From the NCBI RefSeq assembly GCF_003730195.1, contig NZ_QWGG01000004.1, positions 434,001-498,000 on the forward strand: a stretch of DNA of 64,000 nucleotides, written 5' to 3'. The position numbers were made by a program, and so were the translations under genes. Within the stretch, counting starts at the first letter, position 1, and each line of letters starts with the position of its first letter. This DNA comes from Halosimplex salinum. Lineage in GTDB: Archaea; Halobacteriota; Halobacteria; Halobacteriales; Haloarculaceae. This document shows, in pieces, positions 49,090 to 57,335 of this stretch. Below the pieces are notes generated by a model. The model did no database searches. It worked only from the letters and a program-made list of their open reading frames with translations, and had not been told where the DNA came from.

Positions 49090-49728
49090 ATGATCGACCA
49101 GTGTCTCGTGGTCGAGTTCCGGGTGACGGGGGACGACTGTCCGCTCGCGCGCGCGTCGGGGACCGCCGGGACGACGATAGACGCTCGACCGCCGCAACTG
49201 CGGAGAGACGGGAACGTCCTCCTGCAGGCGAGCGCGCCGGCCGACGCGGGCGTGGGGGCGGCGCTCGACGCCGACGAGCGGGTCCGGTACCTGCACGTCG
49301 CGTCGACGAACGGGCGCGAGATCTACCGCTGTCTCTCGAAGGCCCCCTGCGTGGTCCACGAACTGACGAACGCGGGGTTTCTCGCCGAGTCGCTGCGCTA
49401 CCGGGACGGCCAAGGGTTCTACGCGGGGGCCGTCGTCGGCCGCGACGTGTTGCAGGGCGTCCTCGAAGCCGCCGGCGAGACGGTCGGGATCACGGTCGAA
49501 CGCGCGTCACCGCTCGATTCCGACGGCGAGCGGGCGGTCGCGGCTCGCTGGAATCTCACGCCCGCGCAGGTCGCCGCCGTCGAAGCGGGCCTCGAACTGG
49601 GCTACTTCGAGATCCCCCGAAAGGCGACGGCCGCCGAGGTCGCCGACGAACTGGGGATCGGGAAGTCGGCGTTTCTCGAACGGCTCCGACGGGCCGAATC
49701 GGCGCTGTTCGGCCAGCTATTCGGCTGA
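49090..49728 (+). CDS. HTH_10-family regulator, divergent from paa operon
   Basis: 212 residues from ATG 49090 (a GTG at 49081 is 3 codons upstream). The N-terminal part has a Bat-like alpha/beta domain (VRYLHVASTNGREIYRCLSK; VERASPLDSDGERAV), and HTH_10 forms the C-terminus: WNLTPAQVAAVEAGLELGYF, then ATAAEVADELGIGKSAFLER. It probably senses a phenylacetate metabolite and controls the paa operon; this is inferred from divergent arrangement. Confidence 0.85.
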   Translation: MIDQCLVVEFRVTGDDCPLARASGTAGTTIDARPPQLRRDGNVLLQASAPADAGVGAALDADERVRYLHVASTNGREIYRCLSKAPCVVHELTNAGFLAESLRYRDGQGFYAGAVVGRDVLQGVLEAAGETVGITVERASPLDSDGERAVAARWNLTPAQVAAVEAGLELGYFEIPRKATAAEVADELGIGKSAFLERLRRAESALFGQLFG

Positions 49729-49924
49729 GACGCGGGCGTTCGGACCGTCGCCGGTCCGACCGTCGCTCGCCGATAAACCACATATCGCGATACTCATTCT
49801 CTACACGGGTTCGGTGAGAGACGATTCACCGCTCGTTGGAAGGTTCACCACTCGCTGGAAGCGTCCCGCACTCGGACGCGCTTCGGGACACACCCCCGAT
49901 ATCGGTAGTAGTCGTCCCGTCAGA

Positions 49925-49937
49925 TTTATATATTTTA
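49925..49937 (+). promoter_or_regulatory. Strong TATA box of the membrane protein/ABC operon
   Basis: TTTATATATTTTA lies 20-32 nt before ATG 49957 and is the most AT-rich stretch nearby. Transcription would start at or next to the ATG (leaderless). Confidence 0.7.
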
Positions 49938-49956
49938 GAAGGGACAAACGTACCAC

Positions 49957-50355
49957 ATGACCGCACGATCCGGCGAGCCAGCGGCGTCTCCACCCGACTC
50001 GAAGTGGGCGTACGTGATCACGTTCGTCCCGTTTTCGTATCTCCTGGGCGTGCTGGCGGCGGCGTACGTAGTCGGTTCCGCAGTCCTCGGGAGCGGGACG
50101 GTCTCGTTCGACGACCCAGTGGTCGTCGCACTGGTCGCCGTCGTCAGTGTCCTCCTGTTCCTGGGGACTATCTCGTTACCGTACGCGCTCTACCGGGACA
50201 TCTCGTCGTCCGACCCCACCGATCAGTCGAACTGGGGCGTGGACCGGACCACGTACGTGCTCACCGCGGCGTTCGGGTTATTCGTCCCGGGACTGAGTGC
50301 CGCAGTCTCGCTCCACTATCTGTACCACCGTCGTACCAATGCCCGGCCCGCGTAA
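49957..50355 (+). CDS. Small membrane protein leading the ABC operon
   Basis: 132 residues. Three TM segments: WAYVITFVPFSYLLGVLAAA (17-38), VVVALVAVVSVLLFLGTISL (near 53-75) and TTYVLTAAFGLFVPGLSAAV (near 97-117). The last residues YLYHRRTNARPA are basic and cytosolic. It has a soluble Asp/Ser loop between the second and third TM. Family not recognised. Its last 17 nt overlap the ABC ATPase gene, so all three are coupled. It could be an accessory or immunity protein for the downstream Cys-rich precursor (inference). Confidence 0.7.
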   Translation: MTARSGEPAASPPDSKWAYVITFVPFSYLLGVLAAAYVVGSAVLGSGTVSFDDPVVVALVAVVSVLLFLGTISLPYALYRDISSSDPTDQSNWGVDRTTYVLTAAFGLFVPGLSAAVSLHYLYHRRTNARPA

Positions 50356-51322
50356 CACGGCGACCCGACGGTCTCGGGGGGCCGACCCGGGACACGGAGA
50401 CGAGACGCCCGCTATCGATCTGGACGGCGTCACGAAACGGTACGGCGACGTCACCGCCCTGGAGCGCGTCTCGCTGACGGTCGCGAGCGGCGAGATTTTC
50501 GGCTTCCTCGGTCCCAACGGCGCCGGGAAGACGACGCTGATAAACCTGTTACTGGGGTTCAGCCGACCGACTGCCGGCGAGGTGTGCGTTCTCGGACTCG
50601 ACGTCGGCGAGCACCCCCAGCGGGTCTGTGCGCGGACGGGGGTCCTCCACGAGCGCGGCGCGGTTTACGACCGGCTGACCGGGAGAGAACACGTCGAGTT
50701 CGCGGTCGAATCGGCGGGGTCGGACGAGGATCCGACCGCGCTCCTGTCGCGAGTGGGGCTCGCCGAGGAGGCCAGTCGACGAGCCGGCGAGTACTCGAAG
50801 GGGATGGCACAGCGTCTCCTGCTCGGGATGGCCCTCGCCGGGTCGCCGGACCTGCTGATCCTCGACGAGCCCTCGACCGGACTCGACCCGAACGGCGCGC
50901 GCGAACTCCGCGAGATCGTGCGAGCGGAGGCCGACCGCGGCGCGACGGTGTTCTTCTCGAGCCACGTTCTCGACCAGGTCGAAGCGGTGTGTGACCGCGT
51001 CGGTATCCTCCACCACGGCGAGTTGATCGCCGTCGACTCGATAGACGGCTTGCGCGCGACCGCGGAGTCGAAAACGACGCTGACGGTCGAGGTCGACCGA
51101 CTCCCCGACGGTGTGGTCGAGGCGGTCGAAGCGGTGCAGGGCGTCGCGGGCGTTACCGTGAACGGGACGACCGCCACGGTGTCGTGCGACGGCACTGCGA
51201 AGCGGGACGTGCTGTCCGAGTTCGAGGCCGCGGGGGCGACAGTCGAGACGTTCGAAACCAGCCAGCCCTCGCTGGAGGACCTCTTCGTCGGTTACACGAC
51301 CGGAACGGGGGACGACCGATGA
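50339..51322 (+). CDS. ABC transporter ATP-binding protein (CcmA/NodI-like)
   Basis: 327 residues from ATG 50339. Walker A GPNGAGKT in GFLGPNGAGKTTLINLLL (near 57-74), signature GEYSKGMAQRLLL (near 155-167), Walker B LLILDEPSTGLDPNG (near 177-191) and H-loop FFSSHVLDQVE. A C-terminal extension (about 235-327) is like that of drug/peptide-export ABC ATPases (DUF4162-like). It pairs with the permease at 51319, with ATG/TGA overlap. Probable export or immunity transporter. Confidence 0.92.
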   Translation: MPGPRNTATRRSRGADPGHGDETPAIDLDGVTKRYGDVTALERVSLTVASGEIFGFLGPNGAGKTTLINLLLGFSRPTAGEVCVLGLDVGEHPQRVCARTGVLHERGAVYDRLTGREHVEFAVESAGSDEDPTALLSRVGLAEEASRRAGEYSKGMAQRLLLGMALAGSPDLLILDEPSTGLDPNGARELREIVRAEADRGATVFFSSHVLDQVEAVCDRVGILHHGELIAVDSIDGLRATAESKTTLTVEVDRLPDGVVEAVEAVQGVAGVTVNGTTATVSCDGTAKRDVLSEFEAAGATVETFETSQPSLEDLFVGYTTGTGDDR

Positions 51323-52173
51323 GCGTGACGCTGGTCGCCCGAAAGGAGTTCCGGGACGCGATCCGGTCGCGCGTCCTGCTCGGGTTGACCATCCTGTTCG
51401 TCGCGTTCGTCGGGGGCGGAGTCGTCCTCACGTCGCAGTTCCCCGCCTTCGGCGCGGTGGGGGACTCGACCGTCCCGAGCATCCTCATCGGACTGATATC
51501 GCCCGCCGCGCTGTTCGTCCCGGTGATCGCGATCCTGATCGGGTACGGAGCGATCGCCGGCGAACGCGAGAGCGGAAGCATCTACACCCTGCTGGGACTG
51601 TCTCATTCCCGGGCCGACGTGGTCGCCGGGAAGATCGCCGGCCGGTCCTGCGTGGTCGCCGTCTCGATCCTCGCGGGGTTCGCCGTCGGGGCCGTCGCGC
51701 TCTACGCGGTCTCCGGGACGGTGCGACCGGTTCAGTATCTCGTGTTCACGGCCGCGACGTTCCTCCTCGGCGTCGCGTACGTCAGTATCGCGGTCGCGGT
51801 CTCCGCGACGACGGGCTCTACGACGCGTGCCGCGTGGGGCGCGTTCGCGACGTTCGTGTTCCTCAACTTCCTCTGGGAACCGATCGGGTTCCTGCTGTAC
51901 TTCCTCACGAGCGGATCGACGACGTTCGAGCTGCCGTTCCCCGAGTGGCTCGTCTTCTTCGTTCGACTGTCTCCCGCGTCGGCCTACCAGGTGGTAGCCA
52001 CGGCAGCGATGCCAGCGGGGCACCCGCTTCTCGACGGATTCCGGGCGATCCTGGGCGCCGGGAGCGACCCGCCCCTCTTCCTGGAATCGTGGGTCGCGGT
52101 CGGTATCCTCCTGCTCTGGATCGTTCTCCCGACGGCGGCGGGGTACGCGCAGTTCCGTCGAACCGAACTCTGA
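51319..52173 (+). CDS. ABC-2 type permease
   Basis: 284 residues. Six hydrophobic segments: LLGLTILFVAFVGGGVV (near 20-38), LFVPVIAILIGYGAIAGERE (near 65-84), VVAVSILAGFAVGAVALYAV (near 110-130), YLVFTAATFLLGVAYVSIAV, AFATFVFLNFLWEPIGFLLY, and VAVGILLLWIVLPTAAGYAQ at the end. The motif AGERESGSIYTLLGLSHSRA is typical of ABC-2 exporters (NosY/halocin-type immunity). It is encoded immediately after its ATPase. Confidence 0.88.
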   Translation: MSVTLVARKEFRDAIRSRVLLGLTILFVAFVGGGVVLTSQFPAFGAVGDSTVPSILIGLISPAALFVPVIAILIGYGAIAGERESGSIYTLLGLSHSRADVVAGKIAGRSCVVAVSILAGFAVGAVALYAVSGTVRPVQYLVFTAATFLLGVAYVSIAVAVSATTGSTTRAAWGAFATFVFLNFLWEPIGFLLYFLTSGSTTFELPFPEWLVFFVRLSPASAYQVVATAAMPAGHPLLDGFRAILGAGSDPPLFLESWVAVGILLLWIVLPTAAGYAQFRRTEL

Positions 52174-52210
52174 CGGATCGACTCGGGCACCCGCTGGGAG
52201 CCGTTTGCTC

Positions 52211-52258
52211 CGCGAGACCGGACTCCCCGCGAGACCGGACTCCCCCACGAGACCGGGA
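52211..52258. repeat. 17-bp tandem repeat (two perfect copies plus a partial)
   Basis: CGCGAGACCGGACTCC occurs at 52211 and 52228; CACGAGACCGGGA at 52246 is a diverged third copy. It lies in the gap after the permease, before the promoter of the Cys-rich gene. Possible terminator or binding sites; no evidence chooses. Confidence 0.6.
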
Positions 52259-52308
52259 TCGGCCCGTCTCGACGCGACCCGAGCGGGCGCATCGTTCCAG
52301 CCCGTATA

Positions 52309-52345
52309 TCTAGAATAAATAAAGTTTCTAGGAAATTGTTTCTAG
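52309..52345 (+). promoter_or_regulatory. AT-rich promoter with three TCTAG repeats
   Basis: TCTAG occurs at 52309, 52327 and 52341; the last two are part of TTTCTAG. An A/T-rich core AATAAATAAAG between the first two is a TATA candidate, 60-80 nt before ATG 52393. This suggests a separate, regulated promoter for the Cys-rich precursor gene. Confidence 0.55.
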
Positions 52346-52392
52346 CCAACTATTATGTGTAGGCCACCCAACGTGTTAACTGCGGTTAAAGT

Positions 52393-53799
52393 ATGGCTGC
52401 AAATGCAAACCAAACGAACGATACGGAGGCAACGAGTTCGAACGGAACCGTCGTGTACGACGGTCAGTGTCAGGTGTGTCGACACCTGGCTTTCAAACTC
52501 CAGGACGGGTCGGACGGTGCGATCGACATCCTGCCGCTGGAGAGTCAGGAAGCCGGGCGGATGCTCCGCCAGTTCTACCCGGACGGCCCCGAACACGACT
52601 TCTACTACGTCGAGGACGGGTCCTGTTCGAAAGGTGTGCGAGCGATCCCCCGGATCGCTCGCGCGGCCGGCGTCCGCGAGTTCGGCGGACTGGTCAAGGA
52701 GTACGCCCTCCTGAAACACCAGAGCGAACAGAGCGGCGACTGTGGCTGTGGCGACGACCACGAGACGGAGTCGGCCACCGCCACGGACTCGGGCGAGAAC
52801 TCGATCTCCCGCCGGGCGTTCACCGGTGCGATGTCCGCGGCGGCAGCGACGCTCATGACGGGTACCGCGCTGGGCGCCGAACCCACGAGCAGCTACGCAC
52901 CGCGTAACCTCGAGGTCCGCGTCGCGACCGTGACGCCCGACGGAAACGGCGGGTTCGAGACGGAGGTCCGACGCCGCCAGGACCTGATCCACTCGGCCGA
53001 CCCGCTCGAGGGCAAGTCCAGCGACACCGACACCGAGACCGCGCTCGAGAAGGTTTCGAGCGACACCACCGAACTCGCGGCCGGGACGGTTGGCTCGAGC
53101 GGCGAGCTCAAGGTCGACAAGGTGACCTCCACCATCGACATCAGCGGCGTCGACAGCAGGCTCCAGGAAGCCGCGTCCCTGCAGGGTGACGGCGACGGCT
53201 CGCTCATGCAGAAAGCGGTGTACACCGGCAGTGTCGACCACCGACGGTTCGACATGAGCGTCAACGCCGGCCGCGGCCCCGTCGTGACCGAAGCGGGCGA
53301 GACGGCTATCCAGACGACCATGGCCGGCGAGATCCACCACGACGTCGCGGTCCCGTCCATCGACTACGTGGTCTTCGACGTCGAGGAAGCCCCGGTGACC
53401 GACCACTTCGACGCGTACGTCGCTGGGGTCGAGCGGCTCCGGGAGATCCACGACGACGGCGGCAACGGCGAACTGGCCGGCGTCTACGCCGACATCGAGG
53501 CCGGACTCCGCGAGACCCGTGGACAGTTCGCGGAGTCCGTCGCGGAGGACGACCTGGTGGCGGTGTCGAACCACGTCGGCCTCTCCGGGATCCCCGGGTT
53601 CCACCAGTACGCGCTCCCGCCCGCGGAGGCACAGTCCGACGTGTCGATGGGCGCCGACTGTGGCGCCGAGTGTAGCTGTAGCATCGACATCTGCTGTGGC
53701 TGTGGCATCAGCGCCGGTATCTGCACCACGCCCATCAAGTTCTGTGGGTGCTGTGTGGCACAGTGTGGCTGTGGTGTCGAGTGCTGTACGAACCTCTGA
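52393..53799 (+). CDS. Multidomain precursor: DCC-like domain, Tat motif, 14-Cys C-terminal tail
   Basis: 468 residues. Residues 18-105 resemble a DCC (DUF393) thiol-disulfide oxidoreductase: VVYDGQCQVCRH with Cys26 and Cys29, then Cys78 in YVEDGSCSKG. SGDCGCGDD (117-119) leads to a twin-arginine motif SISRRAFTGAMSAA (Arg140-Arg141) and a hydrophobic run ending near AEP163. Residues 165-420 are a soluble propeptide-like domain. The tail 423-465 has 14 cysteines (CGAECSCS, CCGCG, CGCCVAQCGCG, ECC). Halocin-like secreted peptides have a Tat-type leader and a Cys-rich core, but I do not recognise this one; function is inferred. Confidence 0.7.
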   Translation: MAANANQTNDTEATSSNGTVVYDGQCQVCRHLAFKLQDGSDGAIDILPLESQEAGRMLRQFYPDGPEHDFYYVEDGSCSKGVRAIPRIARAAGVREFGGLVKEYALLKHQSEQSGDCGCGDDHETESATATDSGENSISRRAFTGAMSAAAATLMTGTALGAEPTSSYAPRNLEVRVATVTPDGNGGFETEVRRRQDLIHSADPLEGKSSDTDTETALEKVSSDTTELAAGTVGSSGELKVDKVTSTIDISGVDSRLQEAASLQGDGDGSLMQKAVYTGSVDHRRFDMSVNAGRGPVVTEAGETAIQTTMAGEIHHDVAVPSIDYVVFDVEEAPVTDHFDAYVAGVERLREIHDDGGNGELAGVYADIEAGLRETRGQFAESVAEDDLVAVSNHVGLSGIPGFHQYALPPAEAQSDVSMGADCGAECSCSIDICCGCGISAGICTTPIKFCGCCVAQCGCGVECCTNL

Positions 53800-53908
53800 C
53801 CACTTCGAACTGACACACCGACACGGGGGAGTCAGGCGGTCGCTCCCGAAGAGCGCCGCCTGAACCGATCCACCCCGCCGTCGCGCCACGCGGTCTGACG
53901 GCGTGGCC

Positions 53909-53975
53909 GCGACGGTTCACTCTGTCGGCCAGACCGGCGTGTCTGCGACGGTTCTCCCCGTCGGCCGGACCGGCG
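53909..53975. repeat. Imperfect 31-bp direct repeat, 36-bp period
   Basis: GCGACGGTTCACTCTGTCGG with CCAGACCGGCG (53909) recurs as GCGACGGTTCTCCCCGTCGG with CCGGACCGGCG (53945). Located 110 nt after the Cys-rich gene. The remaining 317-bp intergenic region (53800-54116) has no supported gene. Confidence 0.6.
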
Positions 53976-54081
53976 CGACCGGCGGCCAGTGCCGGACTGG
54001 GGCCGGTTCCCCGGCCTCGCTGACGGCGTCGAACCGTCGATTTCGGCGCCGTAAACCGACAACCCATGGTAACACGTTCGA

Positions 54082-54092
54082 TAACATATATC
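54082..54092 (+). promoter_or_regulatory. TATA box of the acyl-CoA synthetase gene
   Basis: AACATATATCA lies about 25-35 nt before ATG 54117, giving a leaderless start; this is why the in-frame ATG 54066 is not used. Confidence 0.6.
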
Positions 54093-54116
54093 ATGGGCCG
54101 GGGCGTACGCACGGGC

Positions 54117-56105
54117 ATGAATTCGCCGGAGCCCACGGGACAGTGGTGGGCCGCGGAACAGTCGTACACCGACGACGTAGTGGAAATGGACACGCTCGTG
54201 TCGATGTTCGAGTCGGCAGCGGGGCGCCACGGCGGGGCAGCGGCCCAGCGGTACAAGGGCGGCGTGTACGACCGGTCACTCGCGTCTGTCGCGATTCCCG
54301 AGGCACCGCCCGGGGAGTACACCGACGTCACCTACACGGAGATGCGGGACGTCGTCCGGCGACTCGCCGCCGGGTTCCGCGAACTCGGCGTCGAGGCGGG
54401 CGACCGGGTCGCGATCTTCGCCGACACGCGGATGGAGTGGGCGCTCGCCGACTTCGCCGCGCTCGCGGCCGGTGCCTGCGTCACCACGGTGTACACGGAC
54501 TCCTCGCCGAAACAGGTCCGGTTCCTGCTCGACGACCCGAACGCGACGGGCGTCGTCGCCGGCAACGAGTCGCTGCTGGAGCGCGTCCGCGAGGTGGAAG
54601 ACGACCTCGACCTGTCGTTCTCGGTCGTGATGGACGAGGTGAGCGACGACGGGCCCACGGCGGGCCGCGACGATTCGCTCTCGATGGGCGAACTCTACGA
54701 GCGCGGCGACGACGCCTACGACGCCGATGCCTACGAGGGATGGGTCGAAGCGCGCGACCCGGACGACCTGGCGAGCATCATCTACACGTCGGGGACGACG
54801 GGCCAGCCCAAGGGCGTCAAGCTCACCCACCGTAACTTCAGGGCGAACGTCAACCAGTGTCGCAAGCGGATGGGGCCGCGTCCCGACAAGGGCGACACGC
54901 CGGTCCTCAACGAGCACTCGCGGACGATATCCTTCCTGCCGCTGGCGCACGTCTTCGAGCGCCTGTCGGGCCACTTCCTGATGTTCGCCTCGGGCGCGAC
55001 CGTCGGCTACGCCGAGAGCCCGGACACGCTCCCGGAGGACCTCCAGTTACTCAGTCCCACCACGGGCGCGAGCGTCCCCCGCGTCTACGAACGCATCTTC
55101 GACAACATGCGAGAGCAGGCCAGCGGCTCCGCTGCGAAGGAGCGGATCTTCGAGTGGGCCGTCGACGTCGCTCGCGAGTACGCGCGGACTGACTCGCCCG
55201 GGATGGGGCTCCGGGCGAGACACGCGCTCGCCGACCGCCTGGTCTACTCGACGGTCAAAGAGCGGATGGGTGGCGCGGTGGAGTTCCTCGTCAGCGGCGG
55301 CGGCAGTCTCAGCCAGGAACTCGCCGAGATGTTCCTCGGGATGGGGATCCCGATCGTGGAGGGGTACGGACTGACCGAGACCGCACCGGTGGTCTCGGTC
55401 AACCCGCCCGAAGCGATCCGACCGGGGACGATGGGGCCGCCCGTCACCGACCTCGACGCGCGGGTCGACGAGTCGGCGGTCGGGTCGGACCAGTTCCCCG
55501 AGGCCGAGGGGCCCGTCGGCGAACTCGAAGTCGCGGGTCCGAACGTCTCGCCGGGGTACTGGAACCTGCCGGACGAGACGGAGGCGGCCTACAGCGAGGA
55601 CGGGTACTTCCTGACCGGGGACATCGTCGAGATCACGCCCGAGGGGTACCTCCGCTTCAAGGACCGGTTGAAGCAGTTGCTCGTCCTCTCCACGGGGAAG
55701 AACGTCGCGCCGGGGCCGATCGAGGACCGCTTCGCCACGAACGACCGCGTCGACCAGGTGATGGTCGTCGGCGACGGGCGGAAGTTCGTCGGTGCGGTCG
55801 TCGTCCCCAACTTCGAGGCGGTCCGCCGGTGGGCCGAGCGAGAGGGGATCGACCTGCCGGCCGACGACGAGGCGGTCTGTCGCGACGAGCGCGTCCAGGA
55901 GTGGGTCGGCGAGGCCGTCGAGGACGTGAACGCCGACCTCGAACGGGTCGAGCGGATCAAGGCGTTCGAACTCGTCCCGCGGGAGTGGACGACCGAGAAC
56001 GACCTGCTGACGCCGTCGATGAAGAAGAAGCGCCGGAACATCCAGTCGGTCCACGACGACGCGATCGAGCGGATCTACGCCGAGCGTCGCGTGGAGGCGG
56101 ACTGA
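54117..56105 (+). CDS. Long-chain acyl-CoA synthetase (AMP-binding)
   Basis: 662 residues from ATG 54117 (MNSPEPTGQWWAAEQSYTDD). AMP-binding signature IIYTSGTTGQPKGVKLTH (near 222-240), FLPLAHVFERLSGHFLMFAS, adenylate motif VEGYGLTETAPVVSVNPP, then YFLTGDIVEITPEGYLRFKD and the Lys-bearing LLVLSTGKNVAPGPIED. The fold matches long-chain fatty-acid ligases of the FadD15/bubblegum group (600-660 residues). It activates a fatty or aromatic acid with ATP and CoA. It may feed the enoyl-CoA hydratase of 1.6-2.4 kb or other beta-oxidation genes; it is not the phenylacetate ligase type. Confidence 0.92.
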   Translation: MNSPEPTGQWWAAEQSYTDDVVEMDTLVSMFESAAGRHGGAAAQRYKGGVYDRSLASVAIPEAPPGEYTDVTYTEMRDVVRRLAAGFRELGVEAGDRVAIFADTRMEWALADFAALAAGACVTTVYTDSSPKQVRFLLDDPNATGVVAGNESLLERVREVEDDLDLSFSVVMDEVSDDGPTAGRDDSLSMGELYERGDDAYDADAYEGWVEARDPDDLASIIYTSGTTGQPKGVKLTHRNFRANVNQCRKRMGPRPDKGDTPVLNEHSRTISFLPLAHVFERLSGHFLMFASGATVGYAESPDTLPEDLQLLSPTTGASVPRVYERIFDNMREQASGSAAKERIFEWAVDVAREYARTDSPGMGLRARHALADRLVYSTVKERMGGAVEFLVSGGGSLSQELAEMFLGMGIPIVEGYGLTETAPVVSVNPPEAIRPGTMGPPVTDLDARVDESAVGSDQFPEAEGPVGELEVAGPNVSPGYWNLPDETEAAYSEDGYFLTGDIVEITPEGYLRFKDRLKQLLVLSTGKNVAPGPIEDRFATNDRVDQVMVVGDGRKFVGAVVVPNFEAVRRWAEREGIDLPADDEAVCRDERVQEWVGEAVEDVNADLERVERIKAFELVPREWTTENDLLTPSMKKKRRNIQSVHDDAIERIYAERRVEAD

Positions 56106-56168
56106 CGGGGGACCGCTCTCTCGGCCGATGGCGCAACCACTTTGCCCGATGCCCGCTCAGAGGGGTAC

Positions 56169-57335
56169 ATGACACCGACGGGCGGGCGATACGACGTGAT
56201 CGTCCTGGGGGTCGGGGGCGTCGGGAGCGCGGCGACGTATCACCTCGCGCGCCGCGGTGCGGACGTCCTCGGCCTCGAACGGTTCGACGTGCCCCACACG
56301 AGAGGGTCCTCCCACGGACGGACGCGGCTGTTGCAGCGGTCGCTGGACCTCGACCCCGGCGCGATGGCGTTGGCCGACCGCGCCCACGAGGGGTGGCACG
56401 CCCTCGAAGACGCGGCGGGCACCGACCTGGTGGCCGAGACGGGCTCGCTGGCGGTTTCGGTCGGCAGCGACGACCCCGTGGCCGGCGCACGACGGGCCTG
56501 CGAGCGCCACGGCCTCGACTACGAGGAACTGTCGGGCGCCGACCTCGCCGAGCGGTTCCCCGGCTACGACTTCCCCGCCGACACCGACGCGCTCTACCAG
56601 CCCGACGGGGCCGTCGTCGCCTCGGAACGGGGCATCGTCGCGCACGTCGCCGCCGCGATAGACAACGGTGCGACAGTCCGGGCGCGCGAACGAGTGGTCG
56701 ACTGGACGGCGCGCGACGACGGCGTCCGCGTCGACACGGACCGCGACACCTACGAGGCGGACCGGCTCGTCGTCACCGCGGGCGCCTGGGCCGCGCGAGC
56801 GGTCGATGCCCTCGACGGCGTGCTGGAACCGTGTCGACACGCGACGGCGTGGTTCGGCCCGAACGGCGAGCGGGTGTTGCGCGGTGCGGGCGACGAGGTG
56901 AGCGAGCAGTCCGACGACTCCGAGAGCCGCTTGCCGCCGTTCGTCGCCACGGTCGCGGGCGAGAACTACTACGGCGTCCCCGGCATCGACCTCCCGGGGA
57001 TGAAGTTCGGCCGCGGCGACTTCAGGCCGACGGCGCCCGACGACCTGTCGGAACCGACGCAGGCCGACGAGCGCCCGCTGCGGGAGTTCGCCCGGCAGTA
57101 CGTCCCCGGCGCCGCCGGATCGACCCTGCGGCTGAACACCGGGCTGGTCACCAACTCGCCGGACGGCCAGTTCGTCCTCGACACGCTCGAAGCCGGTCGC
57201 GTCGCCGTCGCCGCTGGCCTCTCGGGCCGGGGCTACAAGTTCGCGCCCGTCCTCGGCGAGATTCTGACCGACCTCGCCCTCGACGGCGAGACCGACTTCG
57301 ACGTGAGCGAGTACCGGATCGACCGCTTCGAGTGA
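56169..57335 (+). CDS. Sarcosine oxidase-like FAD-dependent amine oxidase
   Basis: 388 residues from ATG 56169. Rossmann motif VIVLGVGGVGSAATYHLARR (near 10-29) and HGRTRLLQRS (near 55) typical of monomeric sarcosine oxidase/N-methyltryptophan oxidase. The C-terminal FAD contact GLSGRGYKFAPVLGEILTDL is intact. The position of the covalent-flavin cysteine in MSOX (KTCMYTNTPD) reads NTGLVTNSPD, Gly for Cys, so flavin attachment should be non-covalent. Likely substrate: an N-methyl amino acid. The role beside the acyl-CoA synthetase is unclear. Confidence 0.85.
   Translation: MTPTGGRYDVIVLGVGGVGSAATYHLARRGADVLGLERFDVPHTRGSSHGRTRLLQRSLDLDPGAMALADRAHEGWHALEDAAGTDLVAETGSLAVSVGSDDPVAGARRACERHGLDYEELSGADLAERFPGYDFPADTDALYQPDGAVVASERGIVAHVAAAIDNGATVRARERVVDWTARDDGVRVDTDRDTYEADRLVVTAGAWAARAVDALDGVLEPCRHATAWFGPNGERVLRGAGDEVSEQSDDSESRLPPFVATVAGENYYGVPGIDLPGMKFGRGDFRPTAPDDLSEPTQADERPLREFARQYVPGAAGSTLRLNTGLVTNSPDGQFVLDTLEAGRVAVAAGLSGRGYKFAPVLGEILTDLALDGETDFDVSEYRIDRFE

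Noticed and set aside
54117..56105. Acyl-CoA synthetase as phenylacetate-CoA ligase (PaaK)
   Set aside because: Length and motifs match long-chain acyl-CoA synthetases, not PaaK.
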